From: Ephydatia muelleri
Taxonomy: Eukaryota > Porifera > Demospongiae > Spongillida > Spongillidae
DNA: 64,000 nt
NCBI GenBank assembly: GCA_013339895.1
Contig: JABACO010000032.1
Location: 1-64,000, forward strand
Direction: 5' to 3'
Positions 46,180 through 59,800 of this stretch are shown piece by piece. Below the pieces are notes generated by a model that was not told the DNA's origin, searched no databases, and worked only from the letters and a program-made list of their open reading frames with translations. Position numbers and translations under genes: made by a program. Each line of letters opens with the position of its first letter. The stretch's first letter is position 1.

Positions 46180-47460
46180 TAATAACAAGTGTCAGAAATG
46201 ATCACATGTGTGCTGTCTTTCAAATTACTGATAGCCATTGTGGTAATGACAGACAGGACTTTTCAGACAGGACTGATGCTCAGTGCTAACAATTATGTAA
46301 AGTGTCAAATCGATTGTATGATATAATTTGGTAGAGGTGCTGTATTTACTTCCATGTACAGTATTTGTTGTCATAACATGCTTTGGAGACATTGTGCAAC
46401 CAGTTCATCCCTACCTCTCGCAACCCTCCTAGAATGTTGATGTTCATTAAGAACAGGAGTGGTTCCACCATGTCTTTGTAAGACGACCACAAAAAGTTGA
46501 TAGTGGCCATCACCAGAGAACTTCAGGGCTATGTGGCCTGTCTGGAAAAGCAAAGGTGTGTGGACTGCTTGCATGACCAAATAAGGAAAGTCTTGGGTAG
46601 TTGAAATAACATTGAGGGACATTGCAACACTCTGTAGTTTATCTAACTCACAGGAAAACTATTTGTTCCAAAAAGGGGTGGTTTTTACATTTCTAGAGCT
46701 GTCTGCTCTCACTGCACTAGTGGCTCTCCACCCATGAAATTGGTTTCCTGTCCCAGCAACGAACCAGACACTAATTCCTGCACTACATACACAAAGCACA
46801 AGGAGTACAATAGACAACTATGAACCATTCTTCGTTTAAGAAAGATCTTTGACCTTCATTTTTGTACACATTAAATCACGTGGCCTTACCATTCATAAAC
46901 CTTATCAGTTTTGTGGCTTGAAGACAGGTGACTTATTTGAGTGAGTTCTAAAGATACAAGTAACTAAACAAAATCATTCTCTATGAGAAAGTTGGTGGTA
47001 TATAGGATTTGAAGGCAATAATGGTGTAAAAAGCAAGGAAACAAAGTTCTACAATAAGGGAAAATGTAATAATGTGCACATGAATAACATAATATCCTAC
47101 AAATATAAGACTCTTACAGTTTCTCTTATTGCTAGACCCTTGCTAGTTAATAACAAGTGTCAGAAATGATCACATGTGTGCAGTCTTTCAGATTACTGAT
47201 AGCATCCTGCCCCATTGTGGTAATGTATCACATGCTTTTAAGACAGGACTGATGCTCAGTGCAGAATTTGTTAACACTGTGATGGAAAGTGTCAAAATGA
47301 TTGTATGATATATTAATTTGGTAGAGGTGTTGTATTTATGTACTAGCATTTGTTGTCATATGGCATGTGATGGGACATTGCTTTGGAGACATTGTGCAAC
47401 CAGTTCATCCCTACCTCTCTCCTCCCTCCTAGAGTGTTGATGTTCATTGAGAACAGCTTC
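46180..47460 (+). repeat. Direct duplication of about 280-310 bp
   Basis: 46,180-46,455 recurs at 47,149-47,460: AATAACAAGTGTCAGAAATG, ATCACATGTGTGC, ACAGGACTGATGCTCAGTGC, CTTTGGAGACATTGTGCAAC, CAGTTCATCCCTACCTCTC. The copies carry indels. No coding content recognised. Confidence 0.85.
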
Positions 47461-47959
47461 CAGGGAGTGGAACTTCAGGGGAAGCAAAGGTGTGGGCTGT
47501 ATTATACCGTAACTTTAATTACATCTGTGGTTTATTTAGTGACCTTATACATAAGAGAAGATGATCTGTTACAAAAAGGGGTAATTTTACATTTCAAGAA
47601 CTGGAGAAGCTACACAAACTCATAATGATGATTGAATAAGTGATGCATTATTAGAAATGAGCACTACAACATTGGGCACGTGATTGGGCTACATTGGTCT
47701 GAAATGCAGTATGTATGTGTACAGTGGCAGTAGTCTACAGTATGTTTTGCACAGTGTACTGTACTGAGCATCTAGTGATGTTGCTATGTTTCATACACCA
47801 GACAGACAAGGTTCATCTCTTGAAGGCCCATGCAAGATGCAGTGGATGCTGAGGTGAAGATTTGAGGCAAAGTGTGGCTAAACCTTCCACTGTACTCTGC
47901 CAAGAACATTCAGTCATGATGTCATTTATTTATATTAGTATTTTATCACTCTCTGCTCC

Positions 47960-48440
47960 TCCTTATACCACCTACCTCCCTTCACCACCTCCTCCCTCCC
48001 TCCTCGATCCCTCCCTCCTCCCTCCCTTCCTCCTCCCTCCCTCCTCCCTCCTCCTCCCTCCTCCCCCCCCTCCCTCCCTTCCTCCTCCCTCCCATCCTCC
48101 CTCCCTCCCTCCCTCCCTCCTTCCCTCCCTCTCTCTCTCCCTCCCTCCTCCCTCTCTCTCCTCCCTCCCTCCCTCCCTCCTCCTCCTCCCTCCCTCCTCC
48201 TCCCTCCCTCCCTCCCTCCCTCTCTCCCTCCCTCCCTCCCCCCACACACTCCTCACCCCCACCCCTTGCTCCTTCCTCTCACCCACCTCCTCCCTCCCTT
48301 CATCACCCCCTCCCTCCGTTCATCACCCCTCCCTCCCCTCAATCACCACCCCCACCCCACCCCTCACCACCCCCTCCCTCCCCCACTCCATCACCCATCT
48401 CCTCCATCCCCTCACACACCCTCCTCCCTCCCTCACCCAC
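47960..48440 (+). repeat. Polypyrimidine tract (CCCTCC)n, about 480 bp
   Basis: Nearly pure C/T on the plus strand, built from CCCTCCCTCCTCC-type units and sliding into CACCCCCTCCC units. It can form triplex or i-motif/G-quadruplex structures. The Ser/Pro/Leu open frames here are composition artefacts. Confidence 0.95.
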
Positions 48441-48849
48441 CCCATCCCCACTGGGCTGGCAATATTGACCACTTGTTCTTTGAATTAGTACTTTGGGTGA
48501 CATAGCCATACACACCTTTGCTCACCTGCATTGTACATGAGTCGTTGGTCAGAACAATGTTTGAGTATTCCTTGCTTGTGCAAGTGCAGTTGACACATTG
48601 GAACCTTGCAATTGCATTTCTGTCAATATGTGCTTCATTGTGACTTGTGTATCAGTTATGATAATTAATGAAAACCTCTATAATGTGCTGGGACTTCGGT
48701 TCACCATCTGCTACAGTGGCATTTGGTGGCCATATAGAAATGAAACTATTGTATCGAGTATTGTATAGTGGAAGGATTCTTCAGTTCCCTAGGCTTTTAT
48801 TGTGTTTGTGCATTCATTTATTTACAGCTGGTTTGACTTTTATTTCATT

Positions 48850-49010
48850 TGTCTGGGGGAGGGAGAGGGGAGAGAGGAGGTGGGTAGGGAAGGGAGATGG
48901 GTGAGTGGAGGGAGATGAGTAAGGGGAGGGAGGTGGGTGTGGGGAGGGAGGTGAGTGTGGGGAGGGAGGTGAATGAGGAGGGAGATGGGTGAGGGGAGGG
49001 AGATTTTTCT
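48850..49010 (+). repeat. Polypurine minisatellite (GGGAGG)n
   Basis: GGGGAGGGAGGTGGGTGTG-type units, purine-rich on the plus strand, the opposite polarity to the tract 400-900 bp upstream. Confidence 0.92.
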
Positions 49011-49464
49011 TTATGTTAGTCGGTACCATTAAGCAATCAGTAAAACACTTATGTTATTCCAGAACAGATTATTGGTCATCAAACTTACAGTAGTCTCTGG
49101 TTACCTAGGTTACTGGGCAGTCCCCAGACTCATTGTATCGTGGGACCTCTATTCAAGATAAACAAGTGTGGTGTGCATACCAGGTTACAACAAGAGACAG
49201 CAGATAATCTGAAAAGTATGTCTAGTGAGCAACAAATCATTTCTGCACACCACCTCACAAACACATGCATGATGTGTGGGGGGCACAAAACGATACTGCT
49301 GAATGTAAATAGGTGCATCAATCAATTTCTAAATGAATTAGCCTTGTACTACAGTAGAACCGATTCATCTGCAAACGTTGTATTTGACGGCAGGGAGATA
49401 GGGTATCTAAATTAGCCTACTCATGAAGTACAGTATTAGGTCTGGTCGCTAACCAATTTAATAT

Positions 49465-49600
49465 TTGTTGAAAAGTTTTCTTTCGTTTATGAAAGACCCA
49501 TTTTAAAATGTAGTCCAACACTAGTGGCATCAAGGAGAACATTGAAAATGATTTCACATATATATGAAGCAGATCGATTAGATTATAAGTTAATGCCAAT
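49465..49600 (+). repeat. Relic of the ankyrin-unit intron block
   Basis: Matches 1,030-1,150 (ACTAGTGGCATCA, AGAACATT, ATATGAAGCAGAT), so ankyrin-locus sequence extends upstream of the first exon I can see in gene 2. Confidence 0.55.
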
Positions 49601-49804
49601 GCAGAAATTGCTATAAACGTAACACGTATTTACAGAAGTTCAACTCGCGTCTAGTCACAGCAGTGCATGGGACTTGCGGACTGACTATCGCCATCTCTGG
49701 TGAGTGAACAGTCCTTAAATTAGCGCGTTTGCTAAACATTTACACATACGCACATTTATTTGCTCCAACTACTTAGGGAGCGGTGAGAGATAGGTTTTTC
49801 ATCA

Positions 49805-50500
49805 CTGTCATTGCTGCACCACTTGTCCGTCAGCAGCTGAAATTCCTGGTGATTGAAGAGTTTTGCTTAAATTATCAGTATGACGCAAAAGTAGTTCACC
49901 AAGCATTGCTCCGAACAAGAAATCAAATGATCTCGTGCACGTTTGCACTCCAATGATCCTTGATCGCATGTCGGTTTCCTTCACGTAGTCCAATGACTCT
50001 TCCCACAGTACATAAAGGACCTTGTAGTTGGAAAGAATCCTATCTAGGCATTCGGCATTCATAGTCCACCGAGTGGGGCACAATGATCTTATATACCAGG
50101 TGAAGGTAATGACAGCTCTTCTTTCAGGCGACCCAACAAAACATCTTGAAGAGGGGATTTTTTTTACAAGATTTACTATTTTATTTGCAGTATTAAACGC
50201 ATTTTTAATTATTTTTGATTGCCTAATTGTATCACTACATGCTAGATTCAGGGAATGACCATAGTAATGGGTATATATTGCTTTTGGCTGCTCATCAAGT
50301 ACGCTATCACTTTCTTCACTGTATACGTAGTCTAGCCAGGGCCACTGATCAAACCATCTCGGCTGAAAGCTTCTTTTTACTATGCATGCATTTATTTCCA
50401 AATTCCCGTTTCGGAAATGAGAAGCTTCTTGGTTGATGCGGCTTTTCAGCGACACCACGCACACGAAAGGTCGAGTCACTAGCCATATTATAGTCACGTG
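49805..50500 (-). mobile_element. hAT transposase fragment (ZMYM/ZNF862-like)
   Basis: An open minus-strand frame of 229 codons. The N-terminal part carries a zinc-finger-type start (FQPRWFDQWPWLDYVYSEES), abruptly followed by the central catalytic region: IYTHYYGHSLNLACSD, SLCPTRWTMNAECLDRIL, NYKVLYVLWEESLDYV, and a C-terminal FDFLFGAMLGELLLRH. The H-xLNLAC and CPTRW motifs are diagnostic of DUF4371-type hAT transposases. The jump from zinc finger to the middle of the catalytic domain indicates an internal deletion. The C-terminal dimerisation domain is absent. Terminal repeats not found. Confidence 0.85.
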
Positions 50501-50731
50501 AAGGCAGCTGGCGCATTACAATTAATCATCGTGCATGCATATATGAATATTTAATGAGTGTTTGGAACAAAAAGTGGGTAGGCCATGGTCGCTACAACCG
50601 CTACGGTTCCGTCGCCAGTGTAGAGGCATATGCATGGATCAAGTAAGTCACCACGGTTGATTAAAAATATATTTACGAGTCAAACTAATGTGTTTACACA
50701 CAGAAAGGAACCAAACGGATCCGGGCTGTAA

Positions 50732-50833
50732 ATGATGGACAGAAAGGAACCAAACGGACCCGGGGTTGTAAATGATGGAGACACAGCCACCATACCGCCT
50801 AAAGGTCGTGTGGACGTAAATGTAACGGATAAG
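50732..50833 (+). CDS. Candidate first exon
   Basis: ATG at 50,732 directly follows an in-frame TAA. It reads MMDRKEPNGPGVVNDGDTAT and ends GRVDVNVTDK at a GTAGGT donor. The second half mirrors the next exon (VRNGDIATV...GHVDVNLTNK) with a short deletion, so it looks like a remodelled duplicate used as a first exon, or a decaying copy. An imperfect 37-bp tandem repeat (CAGAAAGGAACCAAACGGA) overlaps the start at 50,701-50,775. Exon length, 102 nt, equals that of the next exon. Confidence 0.5.
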
Positions 50834-53800
50834 GTAGGTGTGTTCTCGATTTTAGCATGGCATGTCTCGATAGCGATCGAGCATCGTCGTGACAGTGATG
50901 TAATAACGGCAGAGAACCCTACAAATAAGGCAATCCTCGTGTGCCTAAGGCTAAGGCCTGTTTAGCACAAGGCCTTCGGGCATGCACCCGTGACGTGCGA
51001 AACCCTCCACCCAATGCGTGGAAGAGTGCTGTTAGGCCCACGTGGTCTGGTACGGAACACCAGCCGTTAGTTGGCGTGTTTAGACAGAACATTTGGCGCG
51101 TTTTAGTCGCCCTCTCTCCTCCCCAGGCACCGCGGGTATTGTTCACTACGTCATTAATTGTCACACCATTATTAACAACAATGCGGTATCGATTACATCA
51201 TTAGTATTTGCATTGGATTACACCTGTTGTCCTGAATGATCACGCACATGAGAATTGCAGGTCACATGATCACACACACATTGCAGGTCACATGATCATG
51301 CACATGGGCATTGCAGGTCACATGATCACGCACATGGGCATTGCAGGTCACATGATCACGCACATGGGCATTGCTAGAGACTGTAGTACTGTGTATTATC
51401 TCCTCCTCCCCTGACCCTCATATGTTGTAGGCTGTGTGTATTGTGTACAGACATGTGAGGCATGTCACATGTTGGATTTGATCTACACTGTACTTATGAG
51501 GGACATTATTGTTCCACACATGCAGGCAGCAGCAACACAACTGCTCTTGGCTGTACGTAATGGAGACATAGCCACTGTGAGGAGACTAGTGACCGAGGGT
51601 CATGTGGACGTGAATTTAACGAATAAGGTAGGTGTGTCCAGTTTGTCTTGTTGCTAAACTCCAATGGAGGCTTCTGAATGGGCCAGGTACAATAGGTCTT
51701 CTCCAGTCACTCCATGTAGCTTGTAACAGAGGGACTTTTCAACAGTATCAAAGTACATCAATGTATATAAATTGTCATCACAAAGGTCATACACTACAGG
51801 GTCATGCACAAACATGTGTACAATAGACACATGACATCAATAAAGATATTCTCTCTCCAGGTTGTCTTGCCTGAGAGTGTATCTGGTGATCCTACCATGT
51901 GATTAGGGAGTGTGTTAAGAGAGGGTATGGGAAGGGTGGGTGTGATGAGAGAGGGTTTGATGAGGGAGGATAATGGGAATGGAGGTTTGGGGAGGTGTGT
52001 GTGAGTGTGTGGAGGTGGATGTGGGTGGGGGAGGGAGGTGTGGGTGTAAGGAGGTGGGTGTGGGTTTGGGGAGGTGGGTGTGATGTGGGTGGGAGGGAGT
52101 TGAGGGTGTTATATGTGAGGCTGTGATATGGGATGGTGTGGGAGATGCAGGGGTCGACGTAACGGTAACGCATAATCACATATTCATTTATGTGGCGCGT
52201 CTGTCATCACAAGTTTGTTTAACTATAAAAATATATTGTTACAAGAACGCGTCATCAACCACAGAGTTAAGTAGTACTTTTGCGCATGTTTTTAGCAAGC
52301 TTTCTCTTATTATATAGTACTCATAAAAAGATCTAATTGCGTTTTGAAGCTCAATACAAGGTCTCCATTTCACTGTCATTATCAAATTGGCCTGATGTAC
52401 TGTCTTGTGACATGCACACGGTACAGAACATCATGCCATCCTCAAAGCACAACCAGTCAGCCACTGGTCATAAAATTGTGGGCAACCACGTACGCGCTGT
52501 AGCAATACAAGCAGGTTAATTCATCGCTGTACACCGCACAGAAATGCTATTGCAAAGCAATTGTAAGTGCTTTTGAAGTAAGGAAAGAGCTGTGCGTACA
52601 AAAGCGCACCGTTGAACAATAGCGCACCAATGAACAAAAGAGTTTATGCTAGTTACATGCGGATGTGACGTTTTTACGATAACTTGATTAGCGCGAAAAC
52701 GTCATCTTTGTTATGAATATGATTACGCGTTACCGTTACTTTGATCCCTGGAGATGGGTACAGGTTATGGAGTATAGAAGTGTGGAAAGGGAGGGGAGGG
52801 TTTGTTCACATACCCACATTGACATGTTACATCTGTTGTGCACATCACTAACTCTATCATCCAACTACTGTACACAGTTAACGTGAAATTTAGACAGTAT
52901 TTTAATCCGTCTTTGTTCTGGTCCCATCAAACCTGTAACATACTTGAATGGAAGGACTTTTAAACAGTAACTAAGTACATCAATATCTATTATATCATCA
53001 CAATAGTCATAATGCTTAGAACTTGTGCACAACATGGACAGACAGATGTCTAGTGCATCAGTCACTCCATGATTGTACATCTGTCATATCTAATGTGTCA
53101 ATCCTCACATATACTGGTTTCAGATGTAGCAAATTGTATTGCAGGATGGTTGCAGTCCATTAAAAACGTGATGTGGGTGTGAGGAGGTGGGTGTGAGTGT
53201 GGGGGGTGGGTGTGGGCAGGTGGGTGTGGGCAGGTGGGTGTGGGGAGGAGGATGTGGGTGTGGGGAGGTAGGTGTGGGTGTGATGTGATGGGTACACCCA
53301 CCTACCCACACCCACGCCCACTGTTGTAGTGCACTTCTAACCAGGCTAGTCAATGATCGACAAATGAATAGATTAGCATATGTTACATCGATCATCCAAA
53401 TACTGTACTACAGTAAAGGTCCAATTTAGAGGTCGGCTAGGTTTTATCCGTCTTTCTCCTGGTCCCGTGAAACCTGTAACACACTTGAATGGCAGGACTT
53501 TTCAACACTATGTTTCGTCACATGCCACAATGACAGGATTGTTTTAAGTCTATCACTGGTCTCGCTGTCCTTTATTTTACAGGTGCATTCCCATAGGACA
53601 ACTGATTGTGTGTGTGCATGTGTTGAAGAGTGAATAAAACATTCATGTGTTTTTTGAAAATAGCATCCTGTCATATACATGCAGGAGCACCAGAATGAAT
53701 GAAGTAGAATACCCTCTGGGGGTAATGATGGGATTTGTATTGCAGGATGGTGCGACTCCTCTGGTCATTGCAATTCAGAATGGACATCTTGAAATAGTGA

Positions 53801-56800
53801 AGTCACTCATTGAAGCAGGAGCTAATGTCAATCATACTGCAAAGGTAGTGTAAATAAAACACAATTATTTAGGGTCCTATAATATTTTCACACATGGGTT
53901 TCAGTTCAGTTCAATTAATGACTTTTGCTCCAGTTGTGTGTGGATCATGATGTACATGTGTTTATGTATGTATGTGAGGCCTGGACTAAGAGCAAAGTGG
54001 GGCCCATACAGTTCACATGGGCCTCCCCACCTCCTCCCCTTACCCTCTTCATGATCAGTCCATCTACCCACCAGCTCTCCCATGAGTAGTACATGTACAC
54101 TACAGGTGTGGAAGCATTGTTAAGCAAGTATGCATGTGGAAGAGAAAACGGTTATGGAAGAACATGTAACACTAAAGCTGTATTGCATGAACAGTTTAAG
54201 TGGGCATAGTTAGACAAAGTGTCAACGGCAAATAACATTTCAAGGTGGCCATTTACATAAACAAATAAACGATGTACATGTATGCACTTGGATTAGGCAA
54301 CACGAGACTTGTCAGGAGATTAGTTAATGCACCGATGTTATTAATCACCCCAACGCACCCCTGCCTGGACTTTCCAAGTACTCCCATGCACACACCTAGT
54401 TGTCTCTCCCACTCTTCAAATAGGACATCATGGGCGACTCTTGAGTTTGCAGTACCGTTATCATAGTGTAGGTAATACTTGAACTGTTGTAGTGCACTTC
54501 TAACCAGGCTGGTCAATGATCGCCAAATGAATAGATTAGCATATGTACACCATGGCTACCATTACACAAGACAGTTGATTTCAGTCATGTGTGTAAAATT
54601 AAATTTTTAATTTGTTCTGGTGATACTGCTTGCCCCTTGTTTGACAATCATCATACTTCAGGAGGTTACATAAAACTATGTACACTTCTAGCAGCTCTGA
54701 GAGTGTGAAAGCTAAACCGCGTGTGGTGAATATTTGAGATACATTTGCGTTGGCTGGGGTAATATCCCTTTCTTTCTTATTCTCTCCTCCCTCCCTTCAC
54801 ATCTCTCTACCCTTCTTTCATTCACTGTGTTCTAACCTGCACATTGCTATACACGTGCATGGAGGTGGTTGTATGAACAGTGTATGTTTAATATGTTTTG
54901 TTCCTTCAATCCTTACTAGGACAATACAACAGCAGTGTATGTGGCAAGTATACAGGGTCATCACGGTGTAGTACTGAGCTTATTGGGAGCAGGTGCTGAC
55001 GTCAATATAGCAAGATCTGATGTAAGTGATGTGATGTTTTAACGATGACTTGCAATGTGCTAAATAGTCAGTGCTTAAATGATACAGAGCCAAATGAACC
55101 TACGAATGAAGCCATATATTCGTCGCACGGTCGTACCACTAAGCCGATGGGTGGTGTTTAATTTGACCGCTACTGTATGTGCGTGGGGATGTGGGTGTAG
55201 GTGGGTGTGGGGTGGTATGGGTGTAGGTGTGGGGTGGTATGGGTAAGGGTGTGGGGAGGTGGGTGTAGGTGTGAAGAGGTGGGTGAAGGTGTGCGGTGGT
55301 ATAGGTATTGGTGTGGGGAGGTGGGTGTGGGTGTGGGCATGGAGAATCCAACTCTTGTACAAAACTTTTCATACTTAGAGCCAGACTATCATTTCCCTAT
55401 TGTTTGTCCAATCAGTCATAGCTGTGTGGTCTGCTAAACAAATTGGAGGGTGTGGGGAAGTGTGTGTGGGTGTGGTTGTGAGGAGTTGTGGGCATGGTGA
55501 GGTGTGTGTGTGGGGAGTTGTGTGAGGTGAAAGTGGGGAGGTGGGTGGGGTGTGGTGGGTGTTGGAAGGTGGGTATGGAGAGGTGTGTGTGGGGAGGTGG
55601 GTGTGGAGAGGTGGGTGTGGAGAGGTGGGTGTGGTGAGGTGTGTGTGGGGAGGTGAGTGTGGTTATGTGTGGGTATGGGGAGGTGGGTGTGAGTGTGGGA
55701 AGGTGGGTTTGGGTGTGTAGAGGTGGTGTGAGTGTGGGGAGTTAGGTGTGGGTGTGATGTGGGAGGGTGTGGGAGATGGGTTCAGGTTATGGAGCATGTG
55801 AAGATAGAGGGTGTGGAAATGTAGGGAGTGTACAAGAGGTTAGGTCACATACCTTTGATATGTTACATCGATCATCCAAGTACTGTACACAGTATAGGTC
55901 AAATATGGAGGTCAGCGACAGTAGGTTTTCTCCAGTCTTTGTCCTGGTCCCATGGCAGGACTTTTCAACACTACAAATAAACATCAATATCTATTATGTT
56001 ATCACAAATGTTATGCACTACAGAATGGATCACAAATCTTAGAATTGATTATTCCAGTAATTTCTCATTCACAACATGGGATGTCCACACAAAATCTCCA
56101 TGTGTACACTGTACGCTAGTAGCTTCTGATAAATACATACTTGTACCTCTGTTCGTGTACATGTACATGTGACCCAAGCCACACAGCATGCAGGGAGTGG
56201 TGTGTAAATTTACACATCACTACAAGTGTATGACATCATAGCCTGTAATCACTCTGTGTACATGCCATCCAAACCACACTGCTTGTCTCAACAAAGTCTC
56301 ATCGTGATTGTGTTGTAGTGATCTCACACATAATGGAGGCACCTCCTCCAATGTTTCATCACATGCCACAATGACAGCATTGTTTTAAGTCTATCACTGG
56401 TCTCGCTGTCCTTTGTTTTACAGGTGCATTCCCATAGGACAACTGTTAGGGTGTGTAACCTCCCCTGCATTATGAAAATCGATTTTTCCGAATACTTTGG
56501 AAACAGTAATCGATGTTTCAGGTGTTTGTGCATCTGATATTCATTCCTATAGGGCCACTGATTGTGTGTGTGCATGTGTTGAAAAGTGAATAAAGCATTC
56601 ATGTCTTTTTTGCAATTAGCATCCTGTCATATACATGCTGTAGCACCAGAATGAATGGAGTAGAATACCCTCTGGGGGTAATGATGGGATTTGTATTGCA
56701 GGATGGTGTGACTCCTCTGGTCTCTGCAAGTAAGCATGGACATCTTGAAGTAGTGAAGTCACTCATTGAAGCAGGAGCTAATGTCAATCATATAGCAAAG

Positions 56801-59800
56801 GTAGTGTAAATAAAACACCATTATTTAGGGTTGTAAGTGTTCACACGTGGTTTTCAGTTCAGTTCAATAAATGACTTTTGCTCCAGTTGTGGGTTGTGTG
56901 TGGATCTTGATGTACATGTGTTTATGTATGCATGTACAGTATGTAAGGCCTGGACTAAGGGCAAAGTGGGGCCCATACAGTTCTCATGGGCCTCCCCACC
57001 TCCTCCCCTTACCCTCTTCATGATCAGTCCATCTACCCACCAGCTCTCCCATGAGTAGTACATGTACATTACAGGTGTGGAAGCATTGTTAAGCAAGTAT
57101 GCATGTGGAAGTGAAAACGGTTATGGGAGAACATGTAACACTAAAGCTGTATTGCATGAACAGTTTAAGTGGGCATAGTTAGACAAAGTGTCAACGGCAT
57201 ATAACATTTCAAGGTGGCCATTTACATTAACGAATAAACGATATACATGTATGCACTTGGATTAGGCAACACGAGACTTGTCAGGAGATGAGTTAATGCA
57301 CCGTTGTTATTGATCACCCCAACGCACCCCTGCCTGGACTTTCCAAGTACTCCCATGCACACACCTAGTTGTCTCTCCCACTCTTCAAATAGGACATCAT
57401 GGGTGACTCTTGAGTTTGCAGTACCGTTATCATAGTGTAGGTAATACTTGAACTGTTGTAGTGCACTTCTAACCAGGCTGGTCAATGATCGCCAAATGAA
57501 TAGATTAGCATATGTACACCATGGCTACCATTACACAAGACAGTTGATTTCAGTCGTGTGTGTAAAATTAATTTATTAATTTGTTCTGGTGATGCTGCTT
57601 GCCCCTTGTTTGACAATCATCATACTTCAGGAGGTCACATAAAACTATGTACAGTGTGAAAGCTAACCCGCGTGTGATGAGATACATTTGCATTGGCTGG
57701 GGTAATATCCCTTTCTTTCTTATTCTCTCCTCCCTCCCTCACTCTCCCCTTCCCATCTCTCTACCCTTCTTTCATTCACTGTGTTCTAACCTGCACATTG
57801 CTATACACTTGCATGGAGGTGGTTGTATGAACAGTGTATGTTTAATAGCAGTGTTTATGGCAAGTATGAAGGGTCATCACGGTGTAGTACTGAGCTTATT
57901 GGGAGCAGGTGCTGATGTCAATATAGCAACATCTGATGTAACTGATGTGATGTTTTAACGATGACTTGCAATGTGCTAAATAGTCAGTGCTTAAATGATA
58001 CAGAGCCAAATGAACCAAGAACGAAGCCATATATTCGTCACACGGTCGTACCACTAAGCCGATGGGTGGTGTTTAATTTGACCACTACGGTATGTGCATG
58101 GGGATGTGGGTGTAGGTGGGTGTGGGGTGGTATGGGTGTAGGTGTGGGGTGGTATGGGTGTGGGTGTGGGGAGGTGGGTGTGGGTGTGGGGAGGTGGGTG
58201 TCGGTGTGGGGAGGTGGGTGTGGGTGTGGGCATGGAGAATGTACAAAGACTCTATCATGTCATCTTTGTCCAATCAGTTATTTTCGGTAATAGTCGTGTG
58301 GTCTGCTAAACAAATTGGAGGGTGTGGGGAAGTGTGTGTGTGGAAGGTGTGTGTGAGGTGGGTGTGGGCAGTGGGTGTTGGGAGGTGGGTGTGGAGAGGT
58401 GGGTGTGAAGAGGTGTGTGTGTTTTGTGAGGGGTGTGTGGTGAGGTGGGTGTGGTGAGGTGGGTTTGGGGAGGTGGGTTTGAGTGTGGTGAGGGGTGTGT
58501 GGTGAGGTGGGTGTGGTGAGGTGGGTGTGGGGAGGTGAGTGTGGGTGTGTGTGGGTCTGCGGAGGTGGGTGTGAGTGTGGGAAGATGTGTTTGAGTGTGG
58601 AGGGGTGGTGTGAGGGTGGGTGTGGGGAGGTAGTGGGTGTGGGGAGTTAGGTGTTGGTGTGATGTGGGATGGTGTGGGAGATGGGTTCAGGTTATGGAGC
58701 ATGTGATGATAGAGGGTGTGGAAATGTAGGGAGTGTACAAGAGGTTAGTACACATACCTTGATATGTTACATTGATCATCCAAGTACTGTACACAGTATA
58801 GGTTAAATATAGAGGTCGGCTACAGTAGGTTTTCGTCCTGGTCCCATGGCAGGACTTGTCAACACTACAAATAAACATCAATATCTATTTTGCCATCACA
58901 AATGTTATGCACTACAGAATGTATCACAAATATTTGAATTGATTATTCCAGTAATGTCTCATTCACAACATGGGATGTCCACACAAAATCTACATGTGTA
59001 CACTGTACGCTAGTAGCTTCTGATAAATACATACTTGTACCTCTGTTCATGTACATGTACATGTGACCCAAGCCACACAGCATGCAGGGAGTGGTGTGTA
59101 AATTTACACATCACTACATGTGTATGACATCATAGCCTGTAATCACTCTGTGTACATGCCATCCAAACCACACAGCATGTCTCAACAGTGTATCATTGTG
59201 ATTGTAGTGATCTCACACATAATGGAGGCACCTTCTCCAATGTTTCGTCGCATGCCACAATGACAGCATTGTTTTATGTCTATCACTGGTCTCGCTGTCC
59301 TTTGTTTTACAGATGCATTCCCATAGGACAACTGTTAGGGTGTGTAACCTCCCCTGCATCATGAAAATCGATTTTTCCAAATACTTTTGAAACAGTAATC
59401 AATATTTCAGGTTTTTGTGCATCTGAAATTCGATTTATGCATTCCTATAGGGCCACTGAGTGTGTGTGTGCATGTGTTGAAGAGTGAATAAAGCATTCAT
59501 GTGTTTTTTGCAAATAGCATCCTGTCATATACATGCAGGAGCACCAGAATGAATGAAGTAGAATACCCTCTGGGGGTAATGATGGGATTTGTATTGCAGA
59601 ATGGTGCGACTCCTCTGGTCTCTGCAAGTCACAATGGACATCTTGAAATAGTGAAGTCACTCATTGAAGCAGGAACTAATGTCAATCATACTACAAAGGT
59701 AGTGTAAATAAAACACCATTATTTAGTGTCCTGAATTTTCACACGTGGGTTTCAGTTCAGTTCAATATACGACTATTGCTCCAGGTGTGTGTGGATCGTG

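Noticed and set aside
47862-48488. Pro/Ser/Leu-rich open frame of about 200 codons
   Set aside because: Produced by the (CCCTCC)n tract; low complexity only.
51238-51374. CRISPR-like direct repeats
   Set aside because: Head-to-tail 30-bp units without unique spacers, in a eukaryotic intron.
54272-54466. Plus-strand text resembling an ankyrin piece (GNTRLVRRLVNA) in the unit intron
   Set aside because: No flanking splice sites in phase, no continuation of the repeat, and the sequence lies within the conserved intron block.
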